A stretch of 64,000 bases of DNA, from contig NW_024881863.1 of the NCBI RefSeq assembly GCF_019059575.1, positions 434,001-498,000 on the forward strand. The letters are read 5' to 3'. The notes below the pieces were generated by a model. That model saw nothing but the letters and a program-made list of their open reading frames with translations. It did no database searches and was not told the DNA's origin. A program made the translations under genes and the position numbers. Below are positions 1 to 10,970 of this stretch, piece after piece; positions within the stretch are counted from its first letter, which is position 1; each line of letters opens with the position of its first letter. Source of the DNA: Amphibalanus amphitrite (Eukaryota; Arthropoda; Thecostraca; Balanomorpha; Balanidae).

Positions 1-1160
1 ACATTTGAAGCTATCCTGTCAAATCCTTTGGTGGTTGTCAACGTTTTCATAATCTGTTGAACCATGGAAAACACGTGCTGGTCATGCCCTGAATATAACC
101 TTGTTGCTATTGTGCTTGGGCGCATAGCCATAAGGCTTAATCGTCCAAAGATTGACATCATCCCTGCAAATTCAAAAAAAACCTCAGCTTGTTTATACGT
201 CCAGAAGTTTTTTTTTTTTCTTATTTATTTACTAAAAACTTGCTAAAAATAAACAATGAGAGAGCACACTCGTCCCGGCTGCGCCATGATCGCTTATTTT
301 TGAGCTGCCTCTAATTGGCAGCGTTTTTTCTACTAGTTTGAAGGAATTATGACTGCTGCAAATTCTAAAGAAAATGACGAAAATGACGTCAAATGAAGGT
401 CAAAACTGTCGTTTGCCTAATACTCGCTTCATACCTAGTGTTCAGTCAAAATTTCCGTCAAATAAGCAAAAAGATATAATTGACCAGCTATTTTTCCTCA
501 CTTATCTCACAAAACTCACTTCAACTTAGAAAGATGCGGATGTGCAATATTGAAATTGATGCATCCATTTGCAGTTATCATAAATGTTGATTCTTATTTG
601 GGTTATGTGCTTACATTTTCATTAGTTTTGTTATTAATAAATACTGATTTTACATTAGAATATACATATATCTATCATGCATTTAAATATGCGCCTCATA
701 TGACGCCATATAACGATTGAAAATCTTCCGCTTCGCACCTTCATTTTTTTACTTTACTAAATCGAAATTCCCTTCCCATTACACGGCAACCGTCAGGAAT
801 GGAACTAGTGCGCTGGTCGGATGTCTGAATATTATTATTTGTAATAGTCACCGTGACTACTATACCTAAGTGCCTGATATCACTTGGGGTTTTCCGTTTA
901 CATCTCAAATTTATAATTTTCTCTCAGTATATTTGTTTCTATGTAAAGTAAACAAGAAGAAAACCACACAATGCATGAGCTGCAGCATCACAATAAGGAG
1001 GCATAATAACATCTTGAAATTGGTAAGTTGGTTGGTGCCGTTGTAAGCTTCTTAAAATGGAGAATGTGAGTTTTTTCTTTTTTCACTGTGCTTTTTCAGG
1101 GTTTGAAACCTACTAGCTGTTTTGATATGGGAGGTTGAGGTAGATCAGATCAAGATTAAC
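1..1160. other. Non-coding stretch, no gene seen
   Basis: AT-rich sequence with short runs of T and A. I see no exon with splice sites, no conserved protein in any frame and no clear transposon ends. It may be upstream sequence or a 5' intron of the palmitoyltransferase gene that begins coding at 3816. Confidence 0.5.
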
Positions 1161-1167
1161 ACTGGGC

Positions 1168-1342
1168 CGGTAGGCCCTGTTTCACAACCGCTGCCAGTGC
1201 GCTGCCAGCACATTTTGTGAGCTGACGTCACAGAGTGTGGAAATGTGGGAGCTGCAAGTTTGTTGATGCCTCCATGGAAACCCAATTTGACACATGCGCT
1301 GGCAGCACACTGGCAGCGGCCATGAAACGGCTCTGTATGGGC
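1168..1342. mobile_element. Small fold-back (MITE-like) element
   Basis: The left arm near 1168-1212 (GCCCTGTTTCAC, then CCGCTGCCAGTG) is repeated as an imperfect reverse complement near 1286-1340 (CTGGCAGCGGCCATGAAACGG). The arms flank a short loop. No target duplication was identified, so only the inverted-repeat structure is claimed. Confidence 0.5.
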
Positions 1343-2159
1343 AGATAGGTACCTAGTACTCAAAAGGGGTCTTACGAACAACTGGATAAAATCAGCTGGC
1401 TGGCGACGTACGATAGCTATATTGCTTATTGCTATAAACACGGTACCTAGAAGATGGACATGAACACGTTAAATGGCACTCACAGAAAAATGAATGGGTT
1501 GATATTTAGTTGTTTATATCTAGCTTTTATTTATAACAAGCTCTGCTAGCGCCACCATACTGCTCCAGCTGGCAAATAATCCAGAAAATAGTAGGACCCC
1601 CAAAAGCGTGAGGCCATTGACTGTGACTGCTTATCACTTTTTACCATTGATAATATGGTTAAATTAGTAAGTAAGCATTGACTAGGCGAATTTGGTAACA
1701 GGTATTTTAAGAATTAATCCAAATGGGGGCATATTACAAAATGTTCAACCCTAGGTAGTACTACAGGACATTCCAAACTCACATGGTTTATGCTTGTATC
1801 TATTGGTTATAACAGGCAACTCCATTTTCCCATAATGAAATGTACTTAAGCACTGCAACTAAGAGCATTGCTACACTTGAGAGAAAGTTGATGTCACAAG
1901 TGTCTTGATCTTGAAGGAGATATTATTTCTTGCTTACCTATAAATTATAATTGGATATGTTGTTTGTGTCAGGTCACAGGTGCCCAGGAATGGTAGAGAA
2001 TTGCAAGATGGGTATAGGGGAAAGCTATCTTATATGTTTCCCCTATACCTTCCTACATATAAAACAATGTTCATAATGCACATAGTGCAAAAAAGCATCG
2101 CAAAAAAGAATACCTTGTGACAGGCAAATTTGAGAATTAAAGAGAAGTTAAAACACTTT
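1343..2159. other. Non-coding stretch, nothing recognised
   Basis: AT-rich sequence without a supported exon, RNA or transposon boundary. A short self-complementary patch (about 2010-2050, TATAGGGGAAAG and CTATACCT) is the only local structure. Confidence 0.4.
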
Positions 2160-2163
2160 TTAA

Positions 2164-3353
2164 CCCGCGCCCTGCTGGGGGGGGGTGTTTGAACACCCCC
2201 CCCCCCCTGTGGTTTTTCGCGAATATCTCAAAAACGGCGGCGCGGAGCGCCGCCGTTTTTGGTACACCTTATCATACATCAATTCTACACATGTTGTGAA
2301 AATTTCAGACCAAGGTCATTCAAGGTCAGGTCACCAGGTCACTCGAAGTGACCTCACCTCATAAAAAGTTTCAATGTCTGTCATAGCTACACCGAGTGAC
2401 CGATCGCTTTGAAACTTTCAGCGATTGCTAAGAGCATTAGCATGTACAAAATGTATATCTCAGAATTTTGATATCGATGACCTAAGGTCAGGTCAATTTT
2501 GCGACCTCACCATTATAAGTCAATGGGAGAAAATTGAAATGCGCCTGTTTTGGACGAAAGACATTATAAACACTCCCAAACACTGAATTACAAGTGGTTT
2601 AGACACACTGAACATGAAAATGGTGTCTGTGACCCCTGTTTATGCCCTGAGGTCATCTTAGGTCACGAATGGTATCTAATAGTTTTTCGCAAATAACTTT
2701 TGATAGAGGCATGCTAGAGCGATGAAAACGCCTTTGATGTGTTCAGCTCGACGATACGGATCGACTGATATGCAACATGACCCTTTCCGGTCAGGTCATG
2801 ACCTTGACCTGAGGTCAAATTTTCAAGTTGACCTTTCAAGGTCAAATTATAGTTCGTTCGATGCGTCTTGACGAGAGGAACACGATGCCGGTAAAAGTAA
2901 GCTCGTACAATGCTTGGGTCAAAAGTTATTGCAGAAAAACTGTTTCCGAAAAAATCGGCTATTTTTGCAGTTTTTGCCCCCTGCAGGCAAAACCGTTGAC
3001 GTTAGGTCAAATCTGAGAAAATTACTCAGAAAGGGCGTTAATAGGGCTATCGAATGCGCTTTTCCGCGGCGCTGTAGCTCTATTGGTTCCCGAGTTATGC
3101 GTTGGCTTCTTGGAAATTTTCGACATTCGACCTGGAAATCGGCGAAAATTTGCCTTCAATGACCTCTGGTGACCTGACCTTTGACCTGACCAAAAAATTG
3201 ACCGAAGTGATTTCCTCATTATTTTTGACGCTCTTTCGAACGCCGCCTTCCGCGTATCGCTACGTGGCCCAGGAGCCGAGTTAGAAGGGGGGGTGTTCAA
3301 ACACCCCCCCCCCAGCAGGGCGTGGAAATCCAGGACCCCCAGCCGGGCGCGGG
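2164..3353. mobile_element. TTAA-flanked non-autonomous element rich in AGGTCA (copy 1)
   Basis: The element is flanked on both sides by TTAA (2160-2163 and 3354-3357), the target duplication used by piggyBac-type transposases. Its ends are inverted repeats: CCCGCGCCC at the left and GGGCGCGGG at the right. Just inside are long G or C runs (about 2177-2211 and 3287-3312). The interior has no long coding frame but contains many AGGTCA/TGACCT hexamers, often in tandem or inverted pairs. Assignment to piggyBac-like MITEs rests on TTAA plus a terminal CCC. The mobilising transposase is not known; the piggyBac at 19.1 kb has different subterminal sequence. Confidence 0.75.
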
Positions 3354-3357
3354 TTAA

Positions 3358-3642
3358 AGGAATAAATGGCCTTTTGTAGTAAGGTTATAATAAGGTGTTT
3401 CTCAGAAACATTGAGAAATGTGAATTTCAGCTTAGGTGCTCATTCATTGCTCAAATCCTTCCCTTAATTTCACAGTGCTATTTTCTTTAAGTCTTTTTAT
3501 GCTGCCAAATTCACAGATTTAATTTGACAGTTTTGAAATGAGACAATGTTAGCTTATAGCTGTGCCCTTGTTAAAGTTACACACATTGTCACCATGCATT
3601 GAACATAATTAATTGCATGCACTTTCTGTTCTTTTTTTTCAG
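3358..3642. other. Probable 5' intron end before the palmitoyltransferase coding exon
   Basis: AT-rich sequence ending in a polypyrimidine tract and acceptor (CTTTTTTTTCAG, ending at 3642). This implies at least one upstream untranslated exon that I could not locate. Confidence 0.5.
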
Positions 3643-3815
3643 GGTCGCCTATGCTCCTCTCTCTCCAGTAAACTCTGAGTGGCACCATCTCTCTCCCGTC
3701 CCCCGCCGAGCTGCACCCCTCCCCCTCTCCCCCCACCTCCTCCCTCTCCTCCCGCTCCACTCCCAGCTCCCTCTCTCCGCCCTCCTCCGCCCCTCCCTCT
3801 CCCTCCGCCGGCGCC

Positions 3816-6800
3816 ATGCGGGACCCGCCCCTCCCCCCATACCTGGACCGCGGCGACGGCCACAACCGCTGCTGCCAGCGCCGCTTCTGGTGCATCGCCG
3901 ATGTATGCGGCGTGCTCTGTGTTCTCATCACCTGGCTGCTGATCGGATACGCCGAGTACGTGGTCATGATGATCCTGCTGTCGTGGCCGCACTCTGTGAT
4001 GCGGGGCATCCACCTGGTGCTCTACAACACCCTCACCGTGCTGGCCTTCTCGAGCCACGCGCGCACCATGCTCACTGACCCGGTAAGGCCGCAGCGGGCA
4101 GCAGAGGGGTGCGGGGAAGGTCTCAATGGAATCATCATTTGAGGAGAAGGGAGGAGAGAAAATAGTATTGCTGGGAAAATGACTGAGAATCAAGGAAGCT
4201 ATATGAGATTTTATTCACATTGAGTTCTAGGGTGATGAGATTTTGGTTGCATGTTGCTCATTTCAAATGAGTAATAAATGATAACATTGTCAGCCATCAG
4301 GATTGACTATCAGTGACTGCCTCGTTGCCGCTGTGTTGACTGATTGGCCAACTCTCTCTGGAGCTGATGTTTGTGTGTTCTGTGTGGTTGTTGACAGGGC
4401 GCTGTTCCGCGCGGTAACGCCACGAAAGAGCATATGCAGTGGATCACCAGTCAGGAGGGAGGCGTCGTCTATAAGGTTAGAGGGATGGAGGGATGGATAT
4501 AAAGAGGTAGGGAGAGAGGGGTGAGAGGGAGGAAGGAATGAGTGAGAAAGAGAGGGAGAAAAAGAAAGAGGGAAGGAGAGCAAGAGGGTGAGAGACATTG
4601 TGAGGAAGCTGACTGATAATGTAACTTGTAAGAGTAAATAAGTCGAATTAATAGGGATAAAGATACTGATTTTCTAGCATAATCCACCAGACAGTCACAT
4701 CATGCCGTTTGCCTAGTAAGCCAAAAATCGTTTTTCACCCCACAATCGAAACTGCTGCTGACATGACCCGCTTCTCTCCCCGCCTTCCACAGTGTCCCAA
4801 GTGTTGGAGCATCAAGCCAGAGCGGGCCCACCACTGTTCCGTGTGTCAGCGCTGTATCCGCAAAATGGACCACCACTGTCCGTGGGTCAACAACTGTGTC
4901 GGCGAAAACAACCAGAAGTTCTTCGTGCTGTTCACGGTGAGCGAGGAATGGTGGTGTTTGAGGAAATGGGAAGGTACAGCCCACCGCTAAAGTAATGTAG
5001 GGTTTTACCAATCTCAACGGTTGGCTTTGACTGGCGATTGTTTAATGCGGAGTGATCGAAAAGAAGATATCAATAGCTAAAGCTGCAGCTGCAAGGGTGA
5101 CGATACATATAAGCTACATTCAAAGTTTCATTGTAGTCTGGCTAATCGTTCCTAAGCTTCAGAAGCAGAACATACCCATGACTGAAACCCCACATTACTT
5201 CTGCTGTGGACTGTACATTGGGGTGAGCGGTAGAATAGCGGGAATACTGGTGCGGGAACTTAAGTCTTCATGAGCATGCTTTCAAAAGATGACGTAAATA
5301 ACTACATGTGTTTTTCTCAAACATTATGGCATAGGGCGGTTACTGCCCTTTATTACTACCCACTGTGCGCATAACTATATGTGTTTTCCCAGCCCCGGTC
5401 GGGAATATATATTCCTATGTCGTCTTGCAATTTATTGGCCACCGGCATTAGCAGAGTTCGGCCGGTTTCTCTTGTATGGCGTAGTTAGGTCGCCGCCCTA
5501 CTCGCGAGGCCAATAACGTATGTTGAGGCCGCTAAAAAAGCAAGTGACCATGCCCTTGAGTGGTTCCATATCGCCGTAATACCAGCATTGTTTGGGGTGA
5601 CATGCATTACGGCTTAACCCAAATATTTGACCTGAATGCCAACTCTCCGCCGCACCCTGCGTCGACTGTCAACTCCGAACCCCACAAATCCCGTCCGTGC
5701 CCGGCCTGATCAATGTCGGCACGGCCGCCGTTTGCCACGCCGCCTGACCGTCACGGGGAATTCGACTTGGGTCGGTGGGTCCCACTGCCGCCTTTACGGT
5801 CCGGCCCGGACGGAGCTGTAAAATTTAACCAACTGCCGTCCGCGCCCGTCCTTATGGTCGTGGGCGGCTGGAGGGGGAGGGGCTGGGCGTCATGGATCGA
5901 ACTGGACCACTTCGGTGGAGCGGCATCACTCGATAGGGGCGGGGGGGGGTAACGGTGCGATAGGGTAGATTGGCTGGCTAGTGGCGCGTTGCCTGGACCA
6001 TGGATAGTCAGATAATGAGGGATCCGAAGCTGCTCTTAATGGTCGCTCTATATTATGTTCGATATTTCCCAAAGTGGAAATCCTAGCCTGGATGTGCACT
6101 TGATTTGACATTTAGTCTTTGGCTCGGTTCTAGATGATTCCCCTAGCAATATAATGTATCAAAAAAAATTGGTTTGATTCGTGTAGTCTCAGGGACTGGA
6201 TGCCTGACGCGCGCTAATGATGTTAGTCGAGGCACCTTTTATCGCAAATCATCGTTAATATCCGCAGATTGTCATGTTTTTGCCACCAAACACCACCATG
6301 CAGAAGTGGATTCATAGCATGCGATCGTGTCCCCTATGAACCGTCGACCAGAAACCTTTATCAGGCACATTGATGGCCTTTATCAGTGTTTATGGACGCC
6401 CTTATTGAGGCAGATAACCGCCGTCATCGGAATGGCATGCATCCGACAAGAATTATTGATGTTCTTTACCCCCACGACATCGCTGTTTCATTCCATATTG
6501 ATATTATGCCATCGTCCCTCCAGTCCTGTCAATTGTCCTAGTTGGTATGTTTTACAAAACGGATGTATGAGTGCAATATTGCTGGCACCCTCTTTCGGCT
6601 CAGTGAGGTGGCTTTATGCCGCCTGCTAACGCATCAGCAGCGCTCGGACTCTGTAGTTTTTCTGCTGCGGCTTGTCCCGATAACGAGTGCTCTTTCCGTG
6701 TGATTGGAGCGCTCACGCCGGCTCGTATTACGCACCGAGTATCCGCCGACGGCTGATCGATGGTACTTGCCTGGAGTGTGATCAATAACGTCTGCCGCCC

Positions 6801-9800
6801 GACGCCGCTCGCCCCGGCGACGATTATGAGCGGCCGACTGACGCGGATAGGGGTCAAGTTGACAATACCAGCTCAGTGAACCCTAATAACCCGGCACAGT
6901 GCTGGATTTATATGTTTTTCGTCGCAGTATGCTGATAGCTGTATCTTTCTAGGTCACAATTACTGTCAACTGCGCATAATTTAATTATATCTTTAGATCG
7001 GGACCCATCACCCAGTTGTTGTTGTTAACCACTGATATTCATCGCTAGCAACCAGGACTTTGCACAGCATGATGAAAGGGCCTCTATCCCTGTTCTGTTC
7101 GTACTACTAGCGCCACTTTCGTCTAATAGCACCCGTTCCACGTCGCCCGTTTCTCCTGCCATCACCGTGTCCCCGTCTGTCTCTCCACAGTTCTACATCG
7201 CCTCCATCTCGGTTCACGCGCTAATCCTGGCCGTGAACCAGTTCGTCTCCTGCTTCCACACCGAGTGGAAGGAGTGCAGCATCCACACGCCGCCGGCAAC
7301 CGTCATCCTGCTGCTGTTTCTCATCTTTGAGGGCGCGCTGTTCGGCATTTTCACGCTGGTGATGCTGTGCAGTCAGGTGCAGGCCATCTGGACCGATGAG
7401 ACGGTGAGTGGTCGGGTGAGGGATGGATGAGGGACTAAGGGACTGACTGAGGGGTTATGAGACTGGCTGAGGGACGGAGGGACTGACTGAGGGACTGCGG
7501 GATGGCTGAGTAATTTCGGGACAGACTGAGGGTCATGGGACTGACTAAGGGGCTTTGGGGCAGGCTGAAGGATTACGAGACTAGCTTACTGTTAACGCCA
7601 GACCCCTTGAGACCCTAATTTTTCGCGATTACTTTTAAATGCGTGAAGGAATTTCAACCAAGCTCAGGACATGGCCGTTTCAACACAGGCCGAAACTTTT
7701 ACAATTTAGATATTTTATCGCCATTTCAATATTTCAGGCACTTGTCATTGACTCGTAATGTTAAATTTCGAGCAAGATTTTCATCCGGTGTGTAGAGGCT
7801 ATCACCAGTCAGTCTGTGATACGTTATGACGTCACAGCTAAGCCCCGCCTCTGTGGTCTTGGCCTGCGGCGGTTTCGGGCCGGCGCGCGGTCACTCTCGC
7901 TGTGGCGGGGAGCGGGGACGGGCGACGGGCGAGCGGTGCCGAAAGCCGGCGGAGTTGTGCGTAGCGTCTTGGCTGACAGTGCCCAGAGAGCGACATGATG
8001 ACAAAGGAGTCATAAATGCTCATTGCGCATTGCTTCTACAATGCGCACTGAGCATCCACCACTCAATGCGCATCCACCACTCATGTTCGCTGATATATAT
8101 ATATATATATTTTTTATAAGCTGCAAATGACGGGCAGATGGCATATAACTGACATAAGGTTAGGAAATATTCACCTGTATTTAAAGCCTATGGCGTTGCA
8201 GATAATGCGATAATGGGATGTCGGATGTCACCAAGTAGCTGCCGATTTGTACATCGCTATGCAACCATCGAACAACGCAATAATAAGTTAATTGCCTGAG
8301 CTTCACATCATACGGCTCGCTCGTATTTCAAACAGATACCCTACATCGAAAATCGTATTTGTTAGGAATCGTTAACGTTTGTTCGAAGCACGACTGAGTA
8401 GTAGGTTGAGGAGTGATGGTCCTCTTGGTCCTATATGTATACAAGAGTCAACAAGAGCCTAACATTTACTTGACCGTCTGCTGCAATTGACTCATAGCAC
8501 GTGAAGCGTCAGCGAAATTCATAGTCCTTCACAGATGGCAGGGGTGTCGTTTGTACAGAGGTCGCTGATGGGCACGGGTCAATGCCGCAGTCGTGGGCGG
8601 AGCCTAATGTCTGACGTAGAAAGCCTCTATCCAGGATGGAAAAACAGTTAACATTACGAGTCAATGACAAGTGCCTGAAATATTGAAATGGCGATAAAAT
8701 ATCTAAATTGTAAAAGTTTCGGCCTGTGTTGAAACGGCCATGTCCTGAGCTTGGTTGAAATTCCTTCACGCATTTAAAAGTAATCGCGAAAAATTAGGGT
8801 CTCAAGGGGTCTGGCGTTAACAGTAGGTACTCACTGGAGGACAGAGGATGATGATTGGTCTGTGAGGAACCAGCTGAATGACTCTCTGACCTGTCTTTTA
8901 TCTTTTGCTGTATCGGGCATGGCTGACTGCTAAAGTTCTCCTGGTTTGCTATTTTATCTTGAACTGACAGAGATAGTTGGTCAGATTGCGCAGGTTGAAG
9001 TTGGATGTAGGAAGATTGTTTTAAACGATTCGTTTATCGCGTAGGTTAGGTTAAAGTTTGCAGTTTCACTCAGCTATCAGCCGTCAACTTTGCGGAAGGC
9101 TGATGCTATCGATTTTAGCTGTCTGGTTTATGTGACCCATCTGGTCGTCCTGTCATTCTATCTGACCCCGCATGCCATTTGACCCTCCCTCTGCTCTCTC
9201 CCACCCCTTTCATGGTATTCAGATGCCTCCAACGCTCCCCTGACCCCTTCCACTCTCCCTCTGTCTTCACAGGGCATCGAGGCGCTCAAGGGCGAGGAGG
9301 TGCGCTGGCGGCGCCAGCAGCGCTGGAAGAGTATGCGCGCCGTGTTCGGCCGCACGTGGCACCACTGGTTCTCGCCTTTCACGCGGCCGGTGCTGTCGGG
9401 AGGCGGCGGCGGCCTGCGGCACGTGTACCCCGTGTGAGCTCAGGGGCCCCGGGAGCCGCCGGTAGGTGCTGCGGCGGCACCACGGCACCGCTCTGGTGGA
9501 CGGGAGAGAGGTGGCGGGCTGGGTATTTAGCACCGCCGGTGGACGCGCCAGGGCCTGGGTGCGGTTTGGGAGGGTTTAGAGGTGATGGTCCGCTGGACGG
9601 TTTTGGGGCTTGGGTGCGGTAGGTTTGTTTGGGGAAATCGCCGGTGTTGGCCCAGGTCTAGTTGATTATTTACTTTGCTGGGCTGCATGAGTTTCTGTGT
9701 TGTCCATGGATAGTGGTCTGAGAAAATCTGCTTTGATTCAAGGTGGGTTTCGACTTACAAGGGATTCTTACATGATTGGTGTTGATGATGATGGATTGTT

Positions 9801-10469
9801 GCTTTGAGTGTGGTGTTTGGTGTTTGAGTTGGTTAGCCGGGTGAAATGTGGTGCGGGGTTTGAAATTCCGTCTCTCCCGTGTTTGTCCCGTGTTTGGTTG
9901 TAAGTCGGTGGTGGTGATGTCCGTTCACTGGTGGTGGCTGTACTGGTCTTTTACTGAGCAAATGGATGTGATATGTAAGAGGCAGAAGCACGACTGTGTC
10001 ATTGAGCTAGTTGATGATTGTCAAATATTTCAAATCAAAATTGTTCGTATGTCGGTTAATTATTGGGAGCGATGCTCACCCAGTATGCTTTTTGCGTTAT
10101 TTAGCCACCCGTTTCTCGTCGTGGACCACGTTTTAACCCCCTGTCTCTCTCTCTACCTTCTTCCCTCCCATCTCTCCTGTCTCTGGCCTACTCCGACTCC
10201 CTTTCTAATTGTCTCTCCGTCTTCCCTACCCTGGCTTCCCTACTCTGTGTCCTCCCCCTGTTTCCCCATCCTTCTTTTCCCACCGTTAATCCCAGTCAGC
10301 CGGACCGACTCCCCTTCTGACCCACAGACCAACGGGCGCTACCCCGCACGGCGACTCAGTCAGACTACTTGACTCCGGCTCCATCGACTCGAACGACTCT
10401 ACCGACTCCGAGTCAGTGGCGGCCGAGATGGAGAGACGCACTCAGTCGATGGGAGATATGCCTGTTTGA
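3816..10469 (+). CDS. DHHC palmitoyltransferase, ZDHHC3/7 (GODZ) type
   Basis: A Golgi-type protein S-acyltransferase that transfers palmitate to cysteines of membrane proteins. The coding exons are 3816-4082, 4398-4475, 4793-4936, 7191-7403, 9273-9433 and 10328-10469. Introns 1-4 are phase 0, and the last is phase 2 with matching ends. The product is 334 aa. ATG 3816 is chosen because an in-frame TAA lies at 3669. Residues 27-48 and 62-80 are membrane segments. Residues 116-153 form the Cys-rich DHHC domain (C116, C119, C130, C133, C136, D141-H142-H143-C144, C150), with C144 catalytic. Two more membrane segments lie in exon 4, followed by TDETG, the TTxE-type motif. Exon 5 keeps the family's KSMRAVFG block. 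Exon 6 adds a 46-aa Ser/Asp-rich tail. If the last intron is retained, translation stops at 9437 after 288 aa, close to the mammalian length of about 299. A possible AATAAA lies at 11983-11988. Orthology to ZDHHC3 versus ZDHHC7 is not resolved. Confidence 0.93.
4937..7190 (+). other. Palmitoyltransferase intron 3 (no internal gene)
   Basis: This 2.25-kb intron lies between the DHHC exon and the exon for membrane segments 3-4. Its middle (about 5330-6900) is noticeably more GC-rich and more irregular than neighbouring introns. It carries no frame that I trust and no clear repeat ends. Confidence 0.6.
7589..8823. mobile_element. TIR DNA element with TA target site, in palmitoyltransferase intron 4
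   Basis: Nearly perfect inverted repeats of about 175 bp run from 7589 to about 7765 and from about 8646 to 8823, starting CTGTTAACGCCAGACCCC. A TA dinucleotide flanks each end (7587-7588 and 8824-8825). The 0.9-kb middle has a TA microsatellite (8092-8110) and no transposase. This looks like a non-autonomous Tc1/mariner-type element. Arm identity suggests fairly recent insertion or arm homogenisation. Confidence 0.75.
9434..9439 (+). promoter_or_regulatory. Splice donor overlapping the alternative stop codon
   Basis: The donor GTGAGC begins at 9434, and the in-frame stop TGA of the unspliced reading is 9435-9437, inside the donor. Splicing to the acceptor ending at 10327 joins GT with A to restore a Val codon and continues for 46 codons. 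Without splicing the protein ends in Tyr-Pro-Val. This is a built-in choice between two C-termini. Confidence 0.7.
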
Positions 10470-10472
10470 TTC

Positions 10473-10476
10473 GCCC

Positions 10477-10509
<33 letters not shown>
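10473..10509. repeat. CCG trinucleotide microsatellite
   Basis: A run of about eleven CCG units with one GGCG interruption begins 4 bases after the palmitoyltransferase stop at 10467-10469, so it sits at the start of that gene's 3' UTR. Confidence 0.9.
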
Positions 10510-10511
<2 letters not shown>

Positions 10512-10905
10512 ACCGCCAGCTCAAGCGTCCAACTCTGCTTGTTATGGTCACAGAGGTGGGTGTCCAGTAGGGACCGGGGACTTATCACCCACCGTGCGTT
10601 CGTCTATCGTCGCCCCCATCACTGCGATCGCATCTCTTCGTGGATAGACGGTACACAGTCACGTGGAGAGGTTGCAGTGTATGAAGTGGGATGAAGGCGG
10701 AGTGGGCAGGGCTGAGAGTTCAGTCGGTGGTGAAGTGTGGTTGCGAGGACTCCCAGTCTGATGTGTTGTTGCGAGGACACTGGAGATGGAACAGACAGAG
10801 GCGTTTGGTGGGTGGCGCGCTCCGGTAGCAATGCTGGCGAGATTATGCTTTAATATGTATTCATGGCTTAGTTATTCAGTGGATAATCGGCACGAAGGGT
10901 GAGAG

Positions 10906-10906
<1 letters not shown>

Positions 10907-10967
<61 letters not shown>
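10907..10967. repeat. AG dinucleotide microsatellite
   Basis: About 30 uninterrupted AG units lie in the likely 3' UTR or downstream flank of the palmitoyltransferase gene. Frames reading through it as Ser/Leu or Arg/Glu runs are artefacts. Confidence 0.9.

Positions 10968-10969
<2 letters not shown>

Positions 10970-10970
<1 letters not shown>

Noticed and set aside
3554-4193. Long open frames on both strands across 3554-4193, in frames other than the DHHC exon
   Set aside because: They are shadows of the GC- and CT-rich first coding exon and its 5' UTR. They overlap the well-supported exon 3816-4082 and show low-complexity Arg/Gly or Pro runs.
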